From Salvia splendens (Eukaryota > Streptophyta > Magnoliopsida > Lamiales > Lamiaceae), in contig NC_056034.1 in NCBI RefSeq assembly GCF_004379255.2, positions 2,172,501 through 2,236,500 on the forward strand: DNA of 64,000 nt, in the 5' to 3' direction. Below are positions 50,451 through 62,178 of the stretch, one piece after another; within the stretch, counting starts at the first letter, position 1, and each line of letters begins with the position of its first letter. Below the pieces are notes generated by a model that saw only the letters and a program-made list of their open reading frames with translations, had not been told where the DNA came from and did not search any database. A program made the translations under genes and the position numbers.

Positions 50451-51040
50451 CATAAATTCGCAAGCCCATCAAATATATATGGGCTAATACGAATTTCTAG
50501 TATTCATTTATTTGTAAAAATTGTTTTTAAATATAAAAAACAATTTTTATAAATAAAAAATATTTTTTTTAAAATTCATTTTTTTTAAAAAAATGAATTT
50601 ATTGCGTCAGCGTGACGACGCCCACTAGCGGGCCGGCGAGTGGGCGTCACGCACGACGCAGGGCGAGCCACGTCGCCGAAGCGCGTGGCGGCACGGACCG
50701 TGCCGCGTCTCGTGCCGACGGCACCCGGGACGGCATGGGAACGGAACCGCGACGAAACGCAGCGCCGCAACGCGTTCCGCTACGGTTTCGTTCCGAAGGA
50801 ACGAAACGCGGAATGCCCGCTGCCCGCGTTGCGGGTGCCCTTAAAGTTCGTATTGAAAACCCAAGTTGATCAATATAGTTGGTGTATTTTTTTTGGCTAT
50901 TAGCTTTTTATATTTGCTCACCTTTCTTTTTAGTAGAACCTTTATATATTCACGTAGTGTCTTATTTTGTCATCCTCTTATTTAAGCTAAATTTTCCAAT
51001 GACCACCAAGTTGTGGAACCGTATAATCGAGATGATGTTA

Positions 51041-52596
51041 GAGCATCATTAACGTGGCGGGTCGGACCGCAGTTGGGTCCCGGCCCGCGTCACGACGCGT
51101 TGGAGGAGAGCCTTTTCCGGCCTGGGCCGGTCCCGGGGATGCGCCCGGGCAGTCCCCGCGTTGGATGTCTTCCGGGCGGGCCGCAAGTCTCCAACATTTA
51201 ATGTTTTTTTTTGTTTTATTGCCTATATATACTCTATTTGTGCACCATTTTCCCACACTTTCTCAATTTCAATCCTCTTGTATTCTAATATTTTCGGTTT
51301 CTATGGATTGGTTTAACAGCGATCAACGACAGATGGACGATTTCGTCAGCGCCAACAACTGGCACGTGCTACTGTCGCCCGACCCTAATGCAACGCCTAG
51401 TCCGGGGTTGCCTACCAATATGGAAATAACATAGCCAGTTAGCACTGATGAGTACGAAATCATTGATTTGGAGCCCGCTGAAGGGAGGGGCAAGGCAAGG
51501 TTGCGGATGATGAGGGGCCGAAGAAGTATAGTCCGCAGGTGACATTGTGGCTGGCCAAGAATTTCGTCGACGTATCCGAGGATCCTATCATCGGCAACCA
51601 GCAGAGCGGCAAAGTGTTCTGGCAGCGAATTGCAGAGAAGTACAACGCTGGCCGTCCTAGAGGGTCGTTCGAGCGTAGCTACATGAAGCTACGCAAGCAT
51701 TGGGGTCGGGTCCAGAAGGAGATGAACAAGTGGAATGGCAAGTGGATGAACGTAGTCCGGATGTGGCCGAGCGGGCACAGCGAGATGGATCTCGTGGAGA
51801 AGGCCAGGGCGGAGTTCTTCTCTGACGGGAAGAAGCATTTCAAGTACTTCGACGTTTGGAAGATTGTCGAGAAGAACCCGAAGTACACCGGTGGGGCAGA
51901 ACCTGCGCCAAGTGGGGCGCCAAAGAGAACCAAAGTTTCCCCCGCCGGACACTACTCGTCGAGCGAAGGAGGTCCACCAATCGACCTGAACGTGACAGAC
52001 GACGACGTCTTCCTCTCATCCCCTAGCACTCAAAGCCGTCCGATGGGAACAAAGACGGCAAAGAGGAAAGCGAAGGGGAAGGCAACAGCGAGCTACTCCG
52101 CTATGTCGCCGCCGCCCAATCCTTCCCTAGATAAGATATCCGACTCTATGTCGGATATGAGTATTACCTGGAGGATGAGCCAGCTGACGGAGTTGACATC
52201 GAGGGATACCTCGACAATGCCAGAGTTCGATCTCGAGTTGCACCATGAGATGATCGCCTACCTTCGTGCACAAATGAAGAAGAAGTAGTTTTTTCATTTT
52301 ATTTTATGACTTGTATTTTTATTTTCTAGGATTTGTAATTTTCTTTTTCTAGGATTTTTAATTTTCTTTTTTTAGGATTTTTAATTTTTTTTCGACTGAA
52401 CAATGAATTTTCCCAGTTTGAATTGTTCAACATCTTCTATTTTACGAGTAAAATAGGTTGAAGTTGTGAATAGTGCAATTTAATAGTTGTGGTCTGAGAT
52501 GGGGCCTGCAGGGTTAGAGCAGTTGTGGCATGAGACTCAAATTTAGGGGAATGATGACGTGGATGAGACTTGGGGCGGGGATGGGGTTATATGCTC
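51041..52596 (+). mobile_element. PIF/Harbinger element with ORF1 only
   Basis: Ends are GAGCATCATTAACG at the left and, complemented, GAGCATATAACCCC at the right; TTA flanks both (51038-51040, 52597-52599). It contains an ORF1 pseudogene and no DDE transposase. GC-rich left arm and AT-rich right arm resemble other elements in the window. Confidence 0.8.
51304..52288 (+). pseudogene. Harbinger ORF1 (SANT/Myb-like, GST T3-like) protein
   Basis: It starts MDWFNSDQRQMDDFVSANNW; a TAG at 51432 and a one-base frameshift near 51490-51500 break it. After the shift one long frame reads WLAKNFVDVSEDPIIGNQQS, FWQRIAEKYNAGRP, FERSYMKLRKHWGRVQKEMN, then PIDLNVTDDD and a C-terminus ending LRAQMKKK. The Trp-spaced SANT-like block is the DNA-binding part of PIF/Harbinger ORF1 proteins, which bring the transposase to the element ends. 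Host genes annotated glutathione S-transferase T3-like often derive from it. Confidence 0.82.
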
Positions 52597-52599
52597 TTA

Positions 52600-53276
52600 C
52601 GATTGCACAATTATATGGTTATGAATTCAAATTTTGTTCAACACTTGTAAATAGGTCGTGTGCATTTGTCAGTTCTTGCTGGAGGTATTAAAATGGAATA
52701 AAGAAAAGCTGAAATGTCCAATGTCAAAATATGCACAAATCGTAAGCAAGTGACAATAATATTATAGCATGCTACAAAATCCAAGCTTATATATGTATCG
52801 ATGACTTAATATTTAACAATTGTGGACTGCAGCCAACGTTGAGAAAATAGGACAATAGCTATCACACTTTACTATTTAAAGTAAAGAAATCATAATCAAT
52901 TGATGGAGAATGTAGCACTAAATGTAAGGTTTTTTTGTAACATTCAAATGAATTTACTCGAAACAAGTTGGATGCCTTCAATCATTGGCTAGCTTTTCCC
53001 TTTTCCCCCTTTCCATTGGGGAGTCTATGTGCAATTAAATATGCGAATATCCATGCAATTAGTAATACATAAACTTTGATACAATTATTGAAATATTAAA
53101 AGTCTAAAAAGAACGAGTATATATGAAGTCCACATATATATAACGCTAAAATTAATCGATAGTATTAGAAAAAACTGATCATACTATTGGTAAAATGATA
53201 ATTTCAAAAAATTGTAAGATTTAAGTGATTTGAGGCAAAAGACTGTATAAGAATGATTGAATTAAGAGATTATCAG
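52600..53276. other. Intergenic, AT-rich
   Basis: No gene or element recognised. Confidence 0.5.
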
Positions 53277-53845
53277 GGTATCCACTATGGGATAGCCGCG
53301 GCTATAACCCCGGCCGGGGCGATCTCGGGGCGGTCTCAGGGCGTATTATAGTGGCGGCGACTTCCCATCGAGGCGGACGAAAAATGTGGGGCGGATGAGG
53401 CATCTGCGATTTCCGAGAGAGGACGCGCCGGTCGCCCTATCGCCGCGCCTATAGGAGCGCCGGCGCCCCCACGAATTTTTATTTTTATTAATTTTTTTAA
53501 TTTAACCCTATAAATACCACTCCTCCATCATCTATTTTTCACCATTTTCACACACTCTCCATTCATTCACTATCTACACTTTCACTCTCTAAAAATGAAC
53601 GGTGGAGGCGAAGAATCACCCTGCTCGCAAGAATCGGGATATGGCGGCAATCCTTCACAGCCGTCGGGATATGGCGGCAATCCTTCTCAGCCGTCGGGAT
53701 ATGGCGGCTCTCCGTCCCAGCCATGGGTTTGGAGTCAATCTCCCCCGCCGTGGGCATCGAGTCCAACTCCTCCGCCGGACGATGGCGCGAACGATGCGGC
53801 GCGTTTAGTTTTTATGGGAACATTGCGTGAAGATTACTGACTCAC
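53277..53845 (+). mobile_element. PIF/Harbinger-like fragment with Gly/Ser/Gln-rich ORF1 leader
   Basis: The left end AGGGTATCCACTATGGG is followed by a GC-rich arm and a TATAAATA (53511). An ATG at 53595 opens an 81-codon frame with three decapeptide repeats GYGGNPSQPS and a Pro-rich end, stopping at 53840. It resembles N-terminal leaders of ORF1 proteins, without the SANT domain. A clear right terminus is not found. Confidence 0.55.
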
Positions 53846-54131
53846 AACAAACAATCCATACACAACTTTAATCCTTAATTATTTGAGTTATTCAAAACTT
53901 GATACATCACAATTGACATGACGAGGAACAATTTTGAATTCACCAAAAATGACTCAAGTCTCTTCTAATAAATTATGCACCTAGTGATATTTGTATTTGG
54001 AACAAAATAAGGCACAGTGTTCGTGGACCGACCAATTGCCATGCAGCCGGTAGTTGTACCCTTAAGCCAGGTCCATGTTACAGACTCAATTCTCACATCG
54101 GTTGTAAGAACAACTGATGTGTGATGTATAG

Positions 54132-56120
54132 TGATAAGGGTAATTCCCTTATCAAGATGCCGGAGACGATAAAAGAGATAAAAGAGAAGTCCCGAGAGGC
54201 GGAATCCCGTCGACAACTCAAGCTTAAACAAAGTGCGTAAAATAAAACTGAAAGAAATGCAAATTCATATATTCATTCATTCATTCGTTGAAGAGAATAA
54301 CAATAGCCATATTTATAATACTAATACTAACTTAATGAGTAAGACAACCAAGATATGGAAAAGATATGCAATCCCTAAATTATCTAACTAAATAATACAA
54401 CTAAATAATTAAATATTAAACGTATCAACTCCCCCGCGGTTAAAATTCACCTTGTCCTCAAGGTGGGAACCACGACACAATGAAGAGAGTCCAAAACAAC
54501 AACTTTGGCGAGATAACTCCCCTCGGATCAAATGCACACCGAATAATTGAACGACTTCCTTCATTATTCCCATAAAAAATCACCGAGTGAGGCTCGATGC
54601 CTGCAGTGGATGACATATCGATGTGTGATAGACCCGTATGAGTAGGATGAATGCTCTGGTAAAATCCACGCCAATGTTCAAGACCTTCACCTAGAGGCTG
54701 CCTTATATTGCAAATAAGTGAGATAAACTTGACAATACGAGGTTCCTCCTTTGATTCTTCAGGCCTCAACGCCCTTATAGGTGTTGTTCCTGTTTGAGCT
54801 GGTGGTTCATATCTTGACTCACTGTAGTCCATAACAACAGAATCTTTCTTCACAGTTGTGACAATTTTCTCCCCATTGGCTTCCTCTTTCACTATATCAT
54901 TGTCACGTACCACATTGTCATTGTCAGTGCAACGCCTGTCTAGAAGCTCTTTCTCCGTGCCACAAGCAGAAATTTCTCTTTTGGCAGCCTCCTCTCGAAG
55001 CTGTTTTATCTTCAGCTTTTGCAAGTCATCAATGGCGTTGACACCCTGTTGTCCATTTGAATCCATATTCTCCTCCATGTTTTCCTCCCCCACCCGAGTA
55101 TCTTGGAGCAGAAACCGCTGCACATAAGACTCCCAACCAGAATAGGGTGGGTGCTGGGGCGTCCCCGAATGCGGCTGGTGGTAGGGTTCATGCTCATACG
55201 TGGTCGGCGGTCCGTAGCCGTTGGGTTGATAGTGGCTGTTGTGGGGAGACTGCTGGTAGTATGACGGCTGCGGGGGCCAGCCAGTTGGGGATGGCTGCTC
55301 ATATGTCGGGAATCCTTGCGACGAGGGTTGTCCTGGCGGGTGGTAGTCCGGCCGCCCGTGCTGGTATCTGGCGGGGAAAGACCGCAGCGGCCCGAATGTC
55401 TCTGGACCAGCAAATTGTGGCCATGGAGGATGGTAATCCAGTTGCCCTGGCTGGTAACCGGCGTGAGAGTTCCACGGCTGTTTGTTAGGGTCTGGTTCGG
55501 TGTAGGGCTTCCCAATATGAGAAATCGGAGTCTGGTCCAGCGGTGAGAAGGTTGGGGGCGGTGATTGGTCGTACAACCGGGGTCGGTCGGGTGGATCAGG
55601 TTCGGGTTGCAACGGAGGGAGCGTTGCTGCTACCCTGCGCTCATGCTCAACCAATCGGGACTTGAGTCGGGCGAACCTAGCGAGAATATGCTCCAACTTT
55701 GCAGCTATTGAATTCAATTGCAAGTCTTCGGATACTTGCGATACCTTCGGCCATGAACGAAGATTGACTTCGGCCATGAACGAAGATTGACTTCGGCCAT
55801 GAGCTCTCAATGAAAGCACCAATTTGATAAGGGTAATTCCCTTATCAAGATGCCGGAGACGATAAAAGAGATAAAAGAGAAGTCCCGGGAGGTGGAATCT
55901 CATCGACAACTCAAGCTTAAACAAAGTGCGTAAAATAAAACAGAAAGAAACGTAAATTCATATATTCATTCATTCATTTGTTGAAGAGAACAACAATAGC
56001 CATATTTATAATACTAATACTAACTTAATGAGCAAGACAACCAAGATATGGAAAGGATATGCAATCCCTAAATTATCTAACTAAATAATGCAACTAAATA
56101 ATTAAATATTAAACATATCA
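54132..56120 (-). mobile_element. Non-autonomous LTR retrotransposon with captured host sequence
   Basis: 296-bp LTRs (54132-54427, 55825-56120; plus strand TGATAAGGG...TATCA) differ at about a dozen positions. TSD is TATAG (54127-54131, 56121-56125). On the minus strand ATTGGTGCTTTCATTGAGAG follows the 5' LTR as primer-binding site and GCGGGGGAG precedes the 3' LTR as polypurine tract. The only ORF encodes no gag or pol domain that I recognise but has PARP2-like parts. Confidence 0.85.
54458..55777 (-). CDS. ORF of non-autonomous LTR element with PARP2-like segments
   Basis: 439 codons from ATG at 55777 ([14 protein letters not shown]); the frame is open further upstream into the LTR, so the start is a choice. 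Parts: a coiled-coil-like start ([20 protein letters not shown]); a long Pro/Gln/Tyr-rich region with HPP and YQP motifs; a SAP-like helix pair ([25 protein letters not shown]); [16 protein letters not shown]; then [20 protein letters not shown] and QPLGEG. The last three blocks resemble, in order, the second SAP motif, the KIVTATKKG linker and the start of the regulatory domain of plant PARP2, with the WGR region missing. Frame is intact despite LTR divergence. The C-terminal 60 residues are unrecognised. Confidence 0.7.
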   Translation of the reverse strand: MAEVNLRSWPKVSQVSEDLQLNSIAAKLEHILARFARLKSRLVEHERRVAATLPPLQPEPDPPDRPRLYDQSPPPTFSPLDQTPISHIGKPYTEPDPNKQPWNSHAGYQPGQLDYHPPWPQFAGPETFGPLRSFPARYQHGRPDYHPPGQPSSQGFPTYEQPSPTGWPPQPSYYQQSPHNSHYQPNGYGPPTTYEHEPYHQPHSGTPQHPPYSGWESYVQRFLLQDTRVGEENMEENMDSNGQQGVNAIDDLQKLKIKQLREEAAKREISACGTEKELLDRRCTDNDNVVRDNDIVKEEANGEKIVTTVKKDSVVMDYSESRYEPPAQTGTTPIRALRPEESKEEPRIVKFISLICNIRQPLGEGLEHWRGFYQSIHPTHTGLSHIDMSSTAGIEPHSVIFYGNNEGSRSIIRCAFDPRGVISPKLLFWTLFIVSWFPP

Positions 56121-56525
56121 TATAGACTAAATGGGCTCTCTCTCCTAACAGACTAGTCTTTTGGGACGAGTTCTCCTATTTAGTCTATATCAATTGGTGC
56201 TCTTATTGAGAGCTCAAACGGCTCGGAATGGTGGCCGGGCAACAAACTCGCCGTGACCAACGAGTACGTTTGGGGCCGACTCGGAGTGGTGGTTGGATAA
56301 AGAATCCGCCGTTATCAATGTGGCCGTGACCAACGAGAACTCGGAGTGGCGGCCTGACAAAGGACCAGTCGTGACCAATGAGGACGTTGGCCCTTAAAGG
56401 AGGGTCGAATGTTGCGGACTCAAATTCCCACATCGGTTGTAAGAATAACTGATATGAGATATATATATTAAATTGGCTTTCTCTCCTAACATGCTAGTCT
56501 TTTAGGACGGATAAGACGATAGTAG

Positions 56526-58323
56526 CATGTGCGGCTCCACTGCAACTGCTGCGTGTTCCATGATCACATGGTCCCATCCCATTTCATGCACAATTTTCAT
56601 TCGACCTCTCAAGATATCTCATATTCCCAATTATGCATATGCCATATTTGCATTTATCATATTTTAAAAAATTTCAAACTTTATCCAATAATATTCCTCA
56701 CTATTAATCAATTGATATTATCTTTTACCCCCTTATTTTCACGTGCTTTATGTTTATGATGTTTTTAGACTCACAATTAGATTATATTTTTTCATATTAT
56801 TTTCTTTTACATTATAAACTAGATTAATGTTATTAAATGAGTACAAGAATTATATATACCTTTAGGTTTGTATTATTCCTGTTTTTTTACAGTATTAACT
56901 TCAAACATCAATATGTGGAGTCAAATTAAAATAAAAGAATCATGATTTTTATATAATTTGCTGTTTTTTAATAACATAAAAATGAACTAAACCACATGAA
57001 ATTGGTGGAGAGACAATGAGAGGATGCTCCAAGCTATCATAACATAACTAGGCTCCCAAACTCACCAAAAAACTAAACAACAAAACAAATATCAGACCAC
57101 AACAAAACAAATATTCGACCTAAGGAGCATTTTTGGACCATTGTCTTATGAATCTTGTTCTTCATCGCATGCTAGGCATCCCCATCCATTCTCACCCATA
57201 TCTTTATTATCACTATATTCTTCATTCATTAGGCTCTTTGAGGGGTGATTTGACATCAAATTCTAACCTATGAACCAAATTGAGGCATAATTAGTCTTTT
57301 GTAATAGTAGTAATCACCCCTTAATTTGAGTTGAGGTGTCACCATTAATGCAAAAAGTGGTCAAAATCGATTTGTTTAATGAAACAGATATCGACCAATG
57401 CTTTCCGCAGAAACAATGATTAATAAGGACGCACTTAATCCAATTAATTAGTAGTACTAATTTAGAGCGTCTGTTGCAGCATCTGGAATCAAATCCCCAC
57501 TGCTTAATGTCCACCTTTTGATCATTAATTTGCATTATCATAATCCCAAAATCAAGGCAGCATCTTGTTGCATCATATCTACACTATTAGTCTATTTCAT
57601 ATTTTCTTTTTTTTTATTAGTAAACTTTTGAATGTTGTAAAATTTTATGTTTATTATCTTGTTTACAATGTTTTTTGTTAATATCTACTATCATTTCCAA
57701 AAATTCTAGTAATAGTTTTTCCAACACTGATGTCTCTGCGTGCATGTCTTTACGCGCACCATTGTGTGCAATTTTAATTATATAAATTTTTTTTTCAGTT
57801 GGTGTAATTTTAATTTTATTATTTTTAATTATATTATTGTTATTTATTTACATAAAATGTAATTAAGATAAAATGTAAATACTTACACATATAAACTTTG
57901 TACATATAAAATAATACAAAATGAAATGTTTAATTATAATGCTTAAAGTTGATAAATAATGTAACTGAAGTCATTACTCTTCTTAAAATTAAGGTTTCTA
58001 ACGATGCTATAATAATGTTATTTTTAGCGGCATATTTGTCGTTTCAGACGAGACGACCATTCAGTATAATTAATTGTAAAATTATTTTTAGCGGCAGAGC
58101 TGTCATGAGCAAAATTTTGGTCAGTGAAAAAATTATGTACGTAATAGTAACCTTGATGATAAGTTAAAAGAACGTTATTTTGTCTGTTGTGGCTTAATTC
58201 AAAAATCAAGACTAAGAAATTATTAAAATATTATGTACAACTACTTTGCGGTGAGTAAAATTGAAATTGTCATAATAACGGAAACGCTGAAATATCTAAA
58301 AAAATGTAATAATATAACTCTTA
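56526..58323. other. Intergenic, AT-rich
   Basis: No gene or element recognised. Confidence 0.5.
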
Positions 58324-58862
58324 AAGACATCCACGTCTCTGTCTCAATACCGTCTCATCCCTTCACTATTCATGGTCATACTGGACTTTTTACCCATACT
58401 CTTAACTAAGAGACAACACCTGCAACCCTTCATCTCTTTACCATCTCGACGGCTGAGAAGGATAGCCGTCATATCCCGACGGCTGAGAAGGATAGCCGCC
58501 ATATCCCGACGGCTGGGAAGGATTGCCGTCATATCTCGATTCGTCCGAGCTGGGTGAGTCGTCGTGTCCACCGTGTATTTTTAGAGAGTGAAAGTGTAGA
58601 TAGTGAATAAATGGAGAGTGTGTGAAAAGGGTATAAAATGGGGGGTGGGGGAGTGGTATTTAAAAGTACACTTTTTGAAAATAAATAAATAAATAAATAA
58701 ATTTGGAAGGGGGCGGCCGGCGCCCCGATCGCCAGTGCACTATAGGCGCGACGAAAGGGCACTGACGCGTCCTCGCACAAAAAACGCCGGAGGACCTTCC
58801 GCCCCGGAGGCGGACGTCCTCCACACTATAGCAAGGCCACCCCCTATAGTGGACACTCTAAA
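58324..58862 (-). mobile_element. PIF/Harbinger-like fragment, inverted relative of the 53.3-kb one
   Basis: On the minus strand the end near 58862 reads GAGTGTCCACTATAGGGGG, then a GC-rich arm, TATTTAAA-like DNA, the shared leader around CACTCTCTAAAAATA, and SGYGGYPSQPSGYDG-type codons matching the 53.6-kb frame. The left end (58324, GACATCCACGTCTC) resembles the left arm at 49315, so this may be a composite of two elements. Confidence 0.5.
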
Positions 58863-58869
58863 GCAATTA

Positions 58870-60676
58870 CTGAAAATAGTACTATCAAACGAAAAATAAA
58901 TGTTAATAATGTTCTGCCTATTTTAGGAAATTTGAAATATTATTGATTTACTTTCAACATACTGAGCTTCATATGACTATAGAATGCAATTCAATTACTC
59001 TTCCTCTTCCTCTTCCTCTTCCTCTTCCTCTTCCTCTTCCATCACTAAGTCGGTGGTTTGAACCTATTATCCCATTACGGAGATTAAATAGGAGATAGGA
59101 ATAAATTAAGAAAAATAAAGAGAGACCAAAATAAGTCGGTGGTTTGAACATTTTATCATTTATCCCATTACGGAGATTAAATAGGAGATAGGAATAAATT
59201 AAGAAAAATAAAGAGAGAGCAAAATAAGTGAAGAAATAAAGTAAAGTAATTGGGTGTTTTGTTATTTGTAAAAAAAAAGGAAATGACTCAACTTAGTTGA
59301 GACATCCAAAAAATGAATATGAGTCAACTTAATTGGGACGTAGGAAGTAATATATTATCTCTTTCTCAAAACGAATACAGAAAATGAAATAATTCTACTA
59401 TTATGAAACGGAGGGAACGAGGGAGTACTTTTTAAGGTTTATTTTAAGTTAATTTTTTTTATTTTTCGAATGAGAACAAATTTAGTTGATATGTGTGTAT
59501 ATCTATTTCATTTTTTTGGGACACTTTTGCGTTAAATCAAATCCATATTTTAGGGCTTATTTTGTTTGATTAATACTCCACGATATAGCAAGATATATAG
59601 TAGTAGTAGTTAATTTGGGATAAGAAATTTGTACTGAAGATATAATTAGGTCAAAATAAGATTTTTTTAATATATTAATTGGTAAGTCTGATTAAATTGA
59701 ATTGAATATTTGAATTGTACATTTTTCCTTCTATGAATTTTTAATTCAATTCAATATTATTTATTTCTAATTAAACTTCTATTTTCACCCAAAATGACAT
59801 AATTTAAAGATAATTAAAAAATAATTAGTAAATTATGGCTTATTAGTGATCAGTGATATACTTTATAGTACTGATTTAGCTATTTTTTAACTTCTGTGAC
59901 TATAAACATCGAATAGAAATGTCAAATCTTCCATAATTTCAAATATCTCTGCGTGTCTCTAAACTTTGATATAATATCACCGAAATAATTTTTTGCACTA
60001 TATCATGACTTTTTTTTCCTTTTTGATCAATTTAAATTAAACATAATTAAAACTAACACATCATTATCTCTCTTCGTTTATTAATATTTTTAACATCTAG
60101 TTAAATTTTCCCGAGGATTAAAGTAAATAACGCATAAATTGTGTATCACATGCACTTATATGAACTTTTCATCCCTATAAAAACTACTCCAATTGATCTA
60201 ATCAATTATAAATGGAATATAAGAATAAATGAGAAATTAGGTGCTCCATTATATTATCTCATTTGACAGTGGCAAATAATAATCACAACCACGGACTTCA
60301 ACTTTTGGAATCAATTTGGCCACACGTCTGATTATAGCTTCATCTACTTATTATGGTAATAAAACGGAATAAAAAATATTTGAAAAGCTATGTATCAATC
60401 CATATATATAAAATAAAATTGATCAAATTTTAGATGGTTATGATTACTAGAATATCGCATTATCCGTAGATATAAGAACTTCACAAAGGTTAATAATATC
60501 AACATCGTATTAAGATAGCAAAAAGTAATTAAGGTGTGAATAGGTGGTAAATACCCATCCGTTAAATCACAATAAATTATAATAATACAATTTGATTGTC
60601 ACAATGTTATTCAATCACAGTTTAACATGGCTATTCTAATTAGCTATAAATAACATATCGAAGTTTAGGGCAGTGT
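58870..60676. other. Intergenic with microsatellite and short duplication
   Basis: (CTCTTC)7 at 58999-59040; an 86-base-offset direct duplication at 59046-59229; a GGAGGGA-type Stowaway end near 59408-59424. AT-rich, no gene. Confidence 0.6.
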
Positions 60677-60923
60677 TAAAATACAAACTATAAATATTGT
60701 ACAAACTTCAAACTATGATCTGGACCGTTAGAAAATATTAATAGATGACAGAATAATAGCAACAAAAAATGTCAACATAGTGTTAACACAATGTGAACAC
60801 AACATCAACCGTTGACACTGTGTTGATATTTTTTATTGCTGGTATTTTGCCATCTGTTGACATTTTCTAACAGTCTAGATCATAATTTGGAGTTTGTACA
60901 ATATATAGAGTTTGTATTTGATT
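60677..60923. mobile_element. Foldback (long-TIR) MITE
   Basis: The left arm (AATACAAACTATAAATATTG onward, including TGATCTGGACCGTTAGAAAA) is complementary to the right arm over about 110 bases with mismatches, leaving a short loop near 60790-60815. The same right-arm sequence occurs at about 22826-22930, so this is a dispersed family. Coding capacity: none. Confidence 0.75.
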
Positions 60924-61920
60924 ACATCCCTTGAAGGTTTATGTATGCAAATAAACATCGTACTATTTCAAGTTTATCATCAAGCTTCATGTTACTCATT
61001 ACATAATTAAATATGGAGTACGTTGTAATTTTTTGTCATGCTATTAGCAAAATCTATTTATGATAAAGTTATCACATACTCATCACAATATTGCAATATA
61101 CTACTAGTCATAATATTATAATTATGTCATCATAACTATAAGATCAATTAGTCTAAAGTTACAAACGTACTCATTAGAGTATTTAGAGTTTTCTCGTTGC
61201 AGATTTATGATGTTATCATTATTGTGATACAAGTAAATAACAAATGAGAATGAATTATGGTAATCGCAAAATTAGCAAAATTAAGGTAGCTGAATATAAT
61301 GGCCAAATTTTAGATTATACCATAACTGTAAATCATGAACATACTAGTAACTTTAAAAATATTAGATTTTCATATGTAAAAATGACATCCATTAGTCTTT
61401 AGATTTAATAACTTATAATAAGATATGCTTTGAATACATCTATAGGTGTTCAAATAAAAATATTTTTAAATGAATTCTGTTTTTATTGTAGTCTATCTCT
61501 AAATTAATGATTTTGTTGTAGGAGTATAATTTACTAAATAAAAAAACGAAATTTACCTGGGTGCGAATTCCAGTTTCCAGAGATGGCCAATATTTAACTA
61601 CTACTACAAAATTTAATAAACTTAAATGGTAGTACAAAATCCATAAACTTTTAGTACCCCTATTTATCTAATGCCAAGAATAAACAAAAACTTTTTTGTA
61701 CATTTGTTGCAAGTCATTATTCAATTTCCTCGGAAAGAAATTTTGGGAAATATTTTGGTGGTAAATCACAACCAACTCTCCAATATTAGATGACTTAAAT
61801 ACCCCTGCCCCACACTGTACTCGATATGATACTGAATTAAACGCCGAACTAATCCGACACGTGTCTGCTTGGGATTAGCCAAGCTCGGGCGAAATTGTTC
61901 TAGCGTTAACGCTGTATGTC
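60924..61920. other. RFS2-like gene upstream region
   Basis: AT-rich, no gene; the right end becomes the promoter of the next gene. Confidence 0.5.
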
Positions 61921-61921
61921 C

Positions 61922-62178
61922 TATAAAAGCCTGAGCTAGCTCCATCTTCAAACTCGCACCACATTGTTTGAGCATTTGCGTGCCCTTGCATTTCACTTTC
62001 CCTCCGTGATCTCTCGCCTGAAGTTTGCATCCATACTGGAATGCGCTTCTGCTGAGCTGTGGAGTGTGTTTCCTATTTCGGAATCTCCCCCCCTCTCTCT
62101 CTGGAAACGCATCTTCGACGGCAATAATTTGATCTGGTCGGAGCTGCTTTTGGAGGCGGCTTAAAGGAGACTGAAAAG
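61922..62178 (+). promoter_or_regulatory. TATA box and leader exon with 66-codon uORF
   Basis: TATAAAAG at 61922-61929 implies a start site near 61950. A first leader exon runs to 62178 (AAAAG before GTAAAT). It contains an ATG at 61964 opening a 66-codon frame that stops at 62164, wholly within the exon, well upstream of the main ATG at 63009. Confidence 0.6.

Larger units (their letters stand above)
49315..50840. mobile_element. PIF/Harbinger-like element carrying a promoter-like minisatellite
   Basis: Left end GGCCATCCACAACGC and right end, complemented, GGGCACCCGCAACGC are imperfect TIRs; TTA flanks both sides (49312-49314, 50841-50843). The left part has repeated CCGTTCCTTA blocks and the right a CG-rich arm with CCGTTC/GAACG-type sequence. 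The middle (49616-50450) is a 73-bp tandem array. No transposase or ORF1 is seen. Confidence 0.7.
54076..56525. mobile_element. Small LTR (TRIM-like) element, split by a younger insertion
   Basis: The left LTR begins TGTTACAGACTCAATTC (54076) and resumes at 56126 after the inserted element, ending TCTATATCA (56192). ATTGGTGCTCTTATTGAGAG follows as a primer-binding-site-like stretch. The second LTR begins TGTTGCGGACTCAAATTC (56410) and fades by about 56525. Both LTRs carry CACATCGGTTGTAAG. The internal part is about 215 bases with GTGACCAACGAG repeats and no coding capacity. Confidence 0.65.

Noticed and set aside
55057..55488. 143-codon plus ORF
   Set aside because: Shadow of the minus-strand LTR-element ORF in Pro/Gln-rich sequence.
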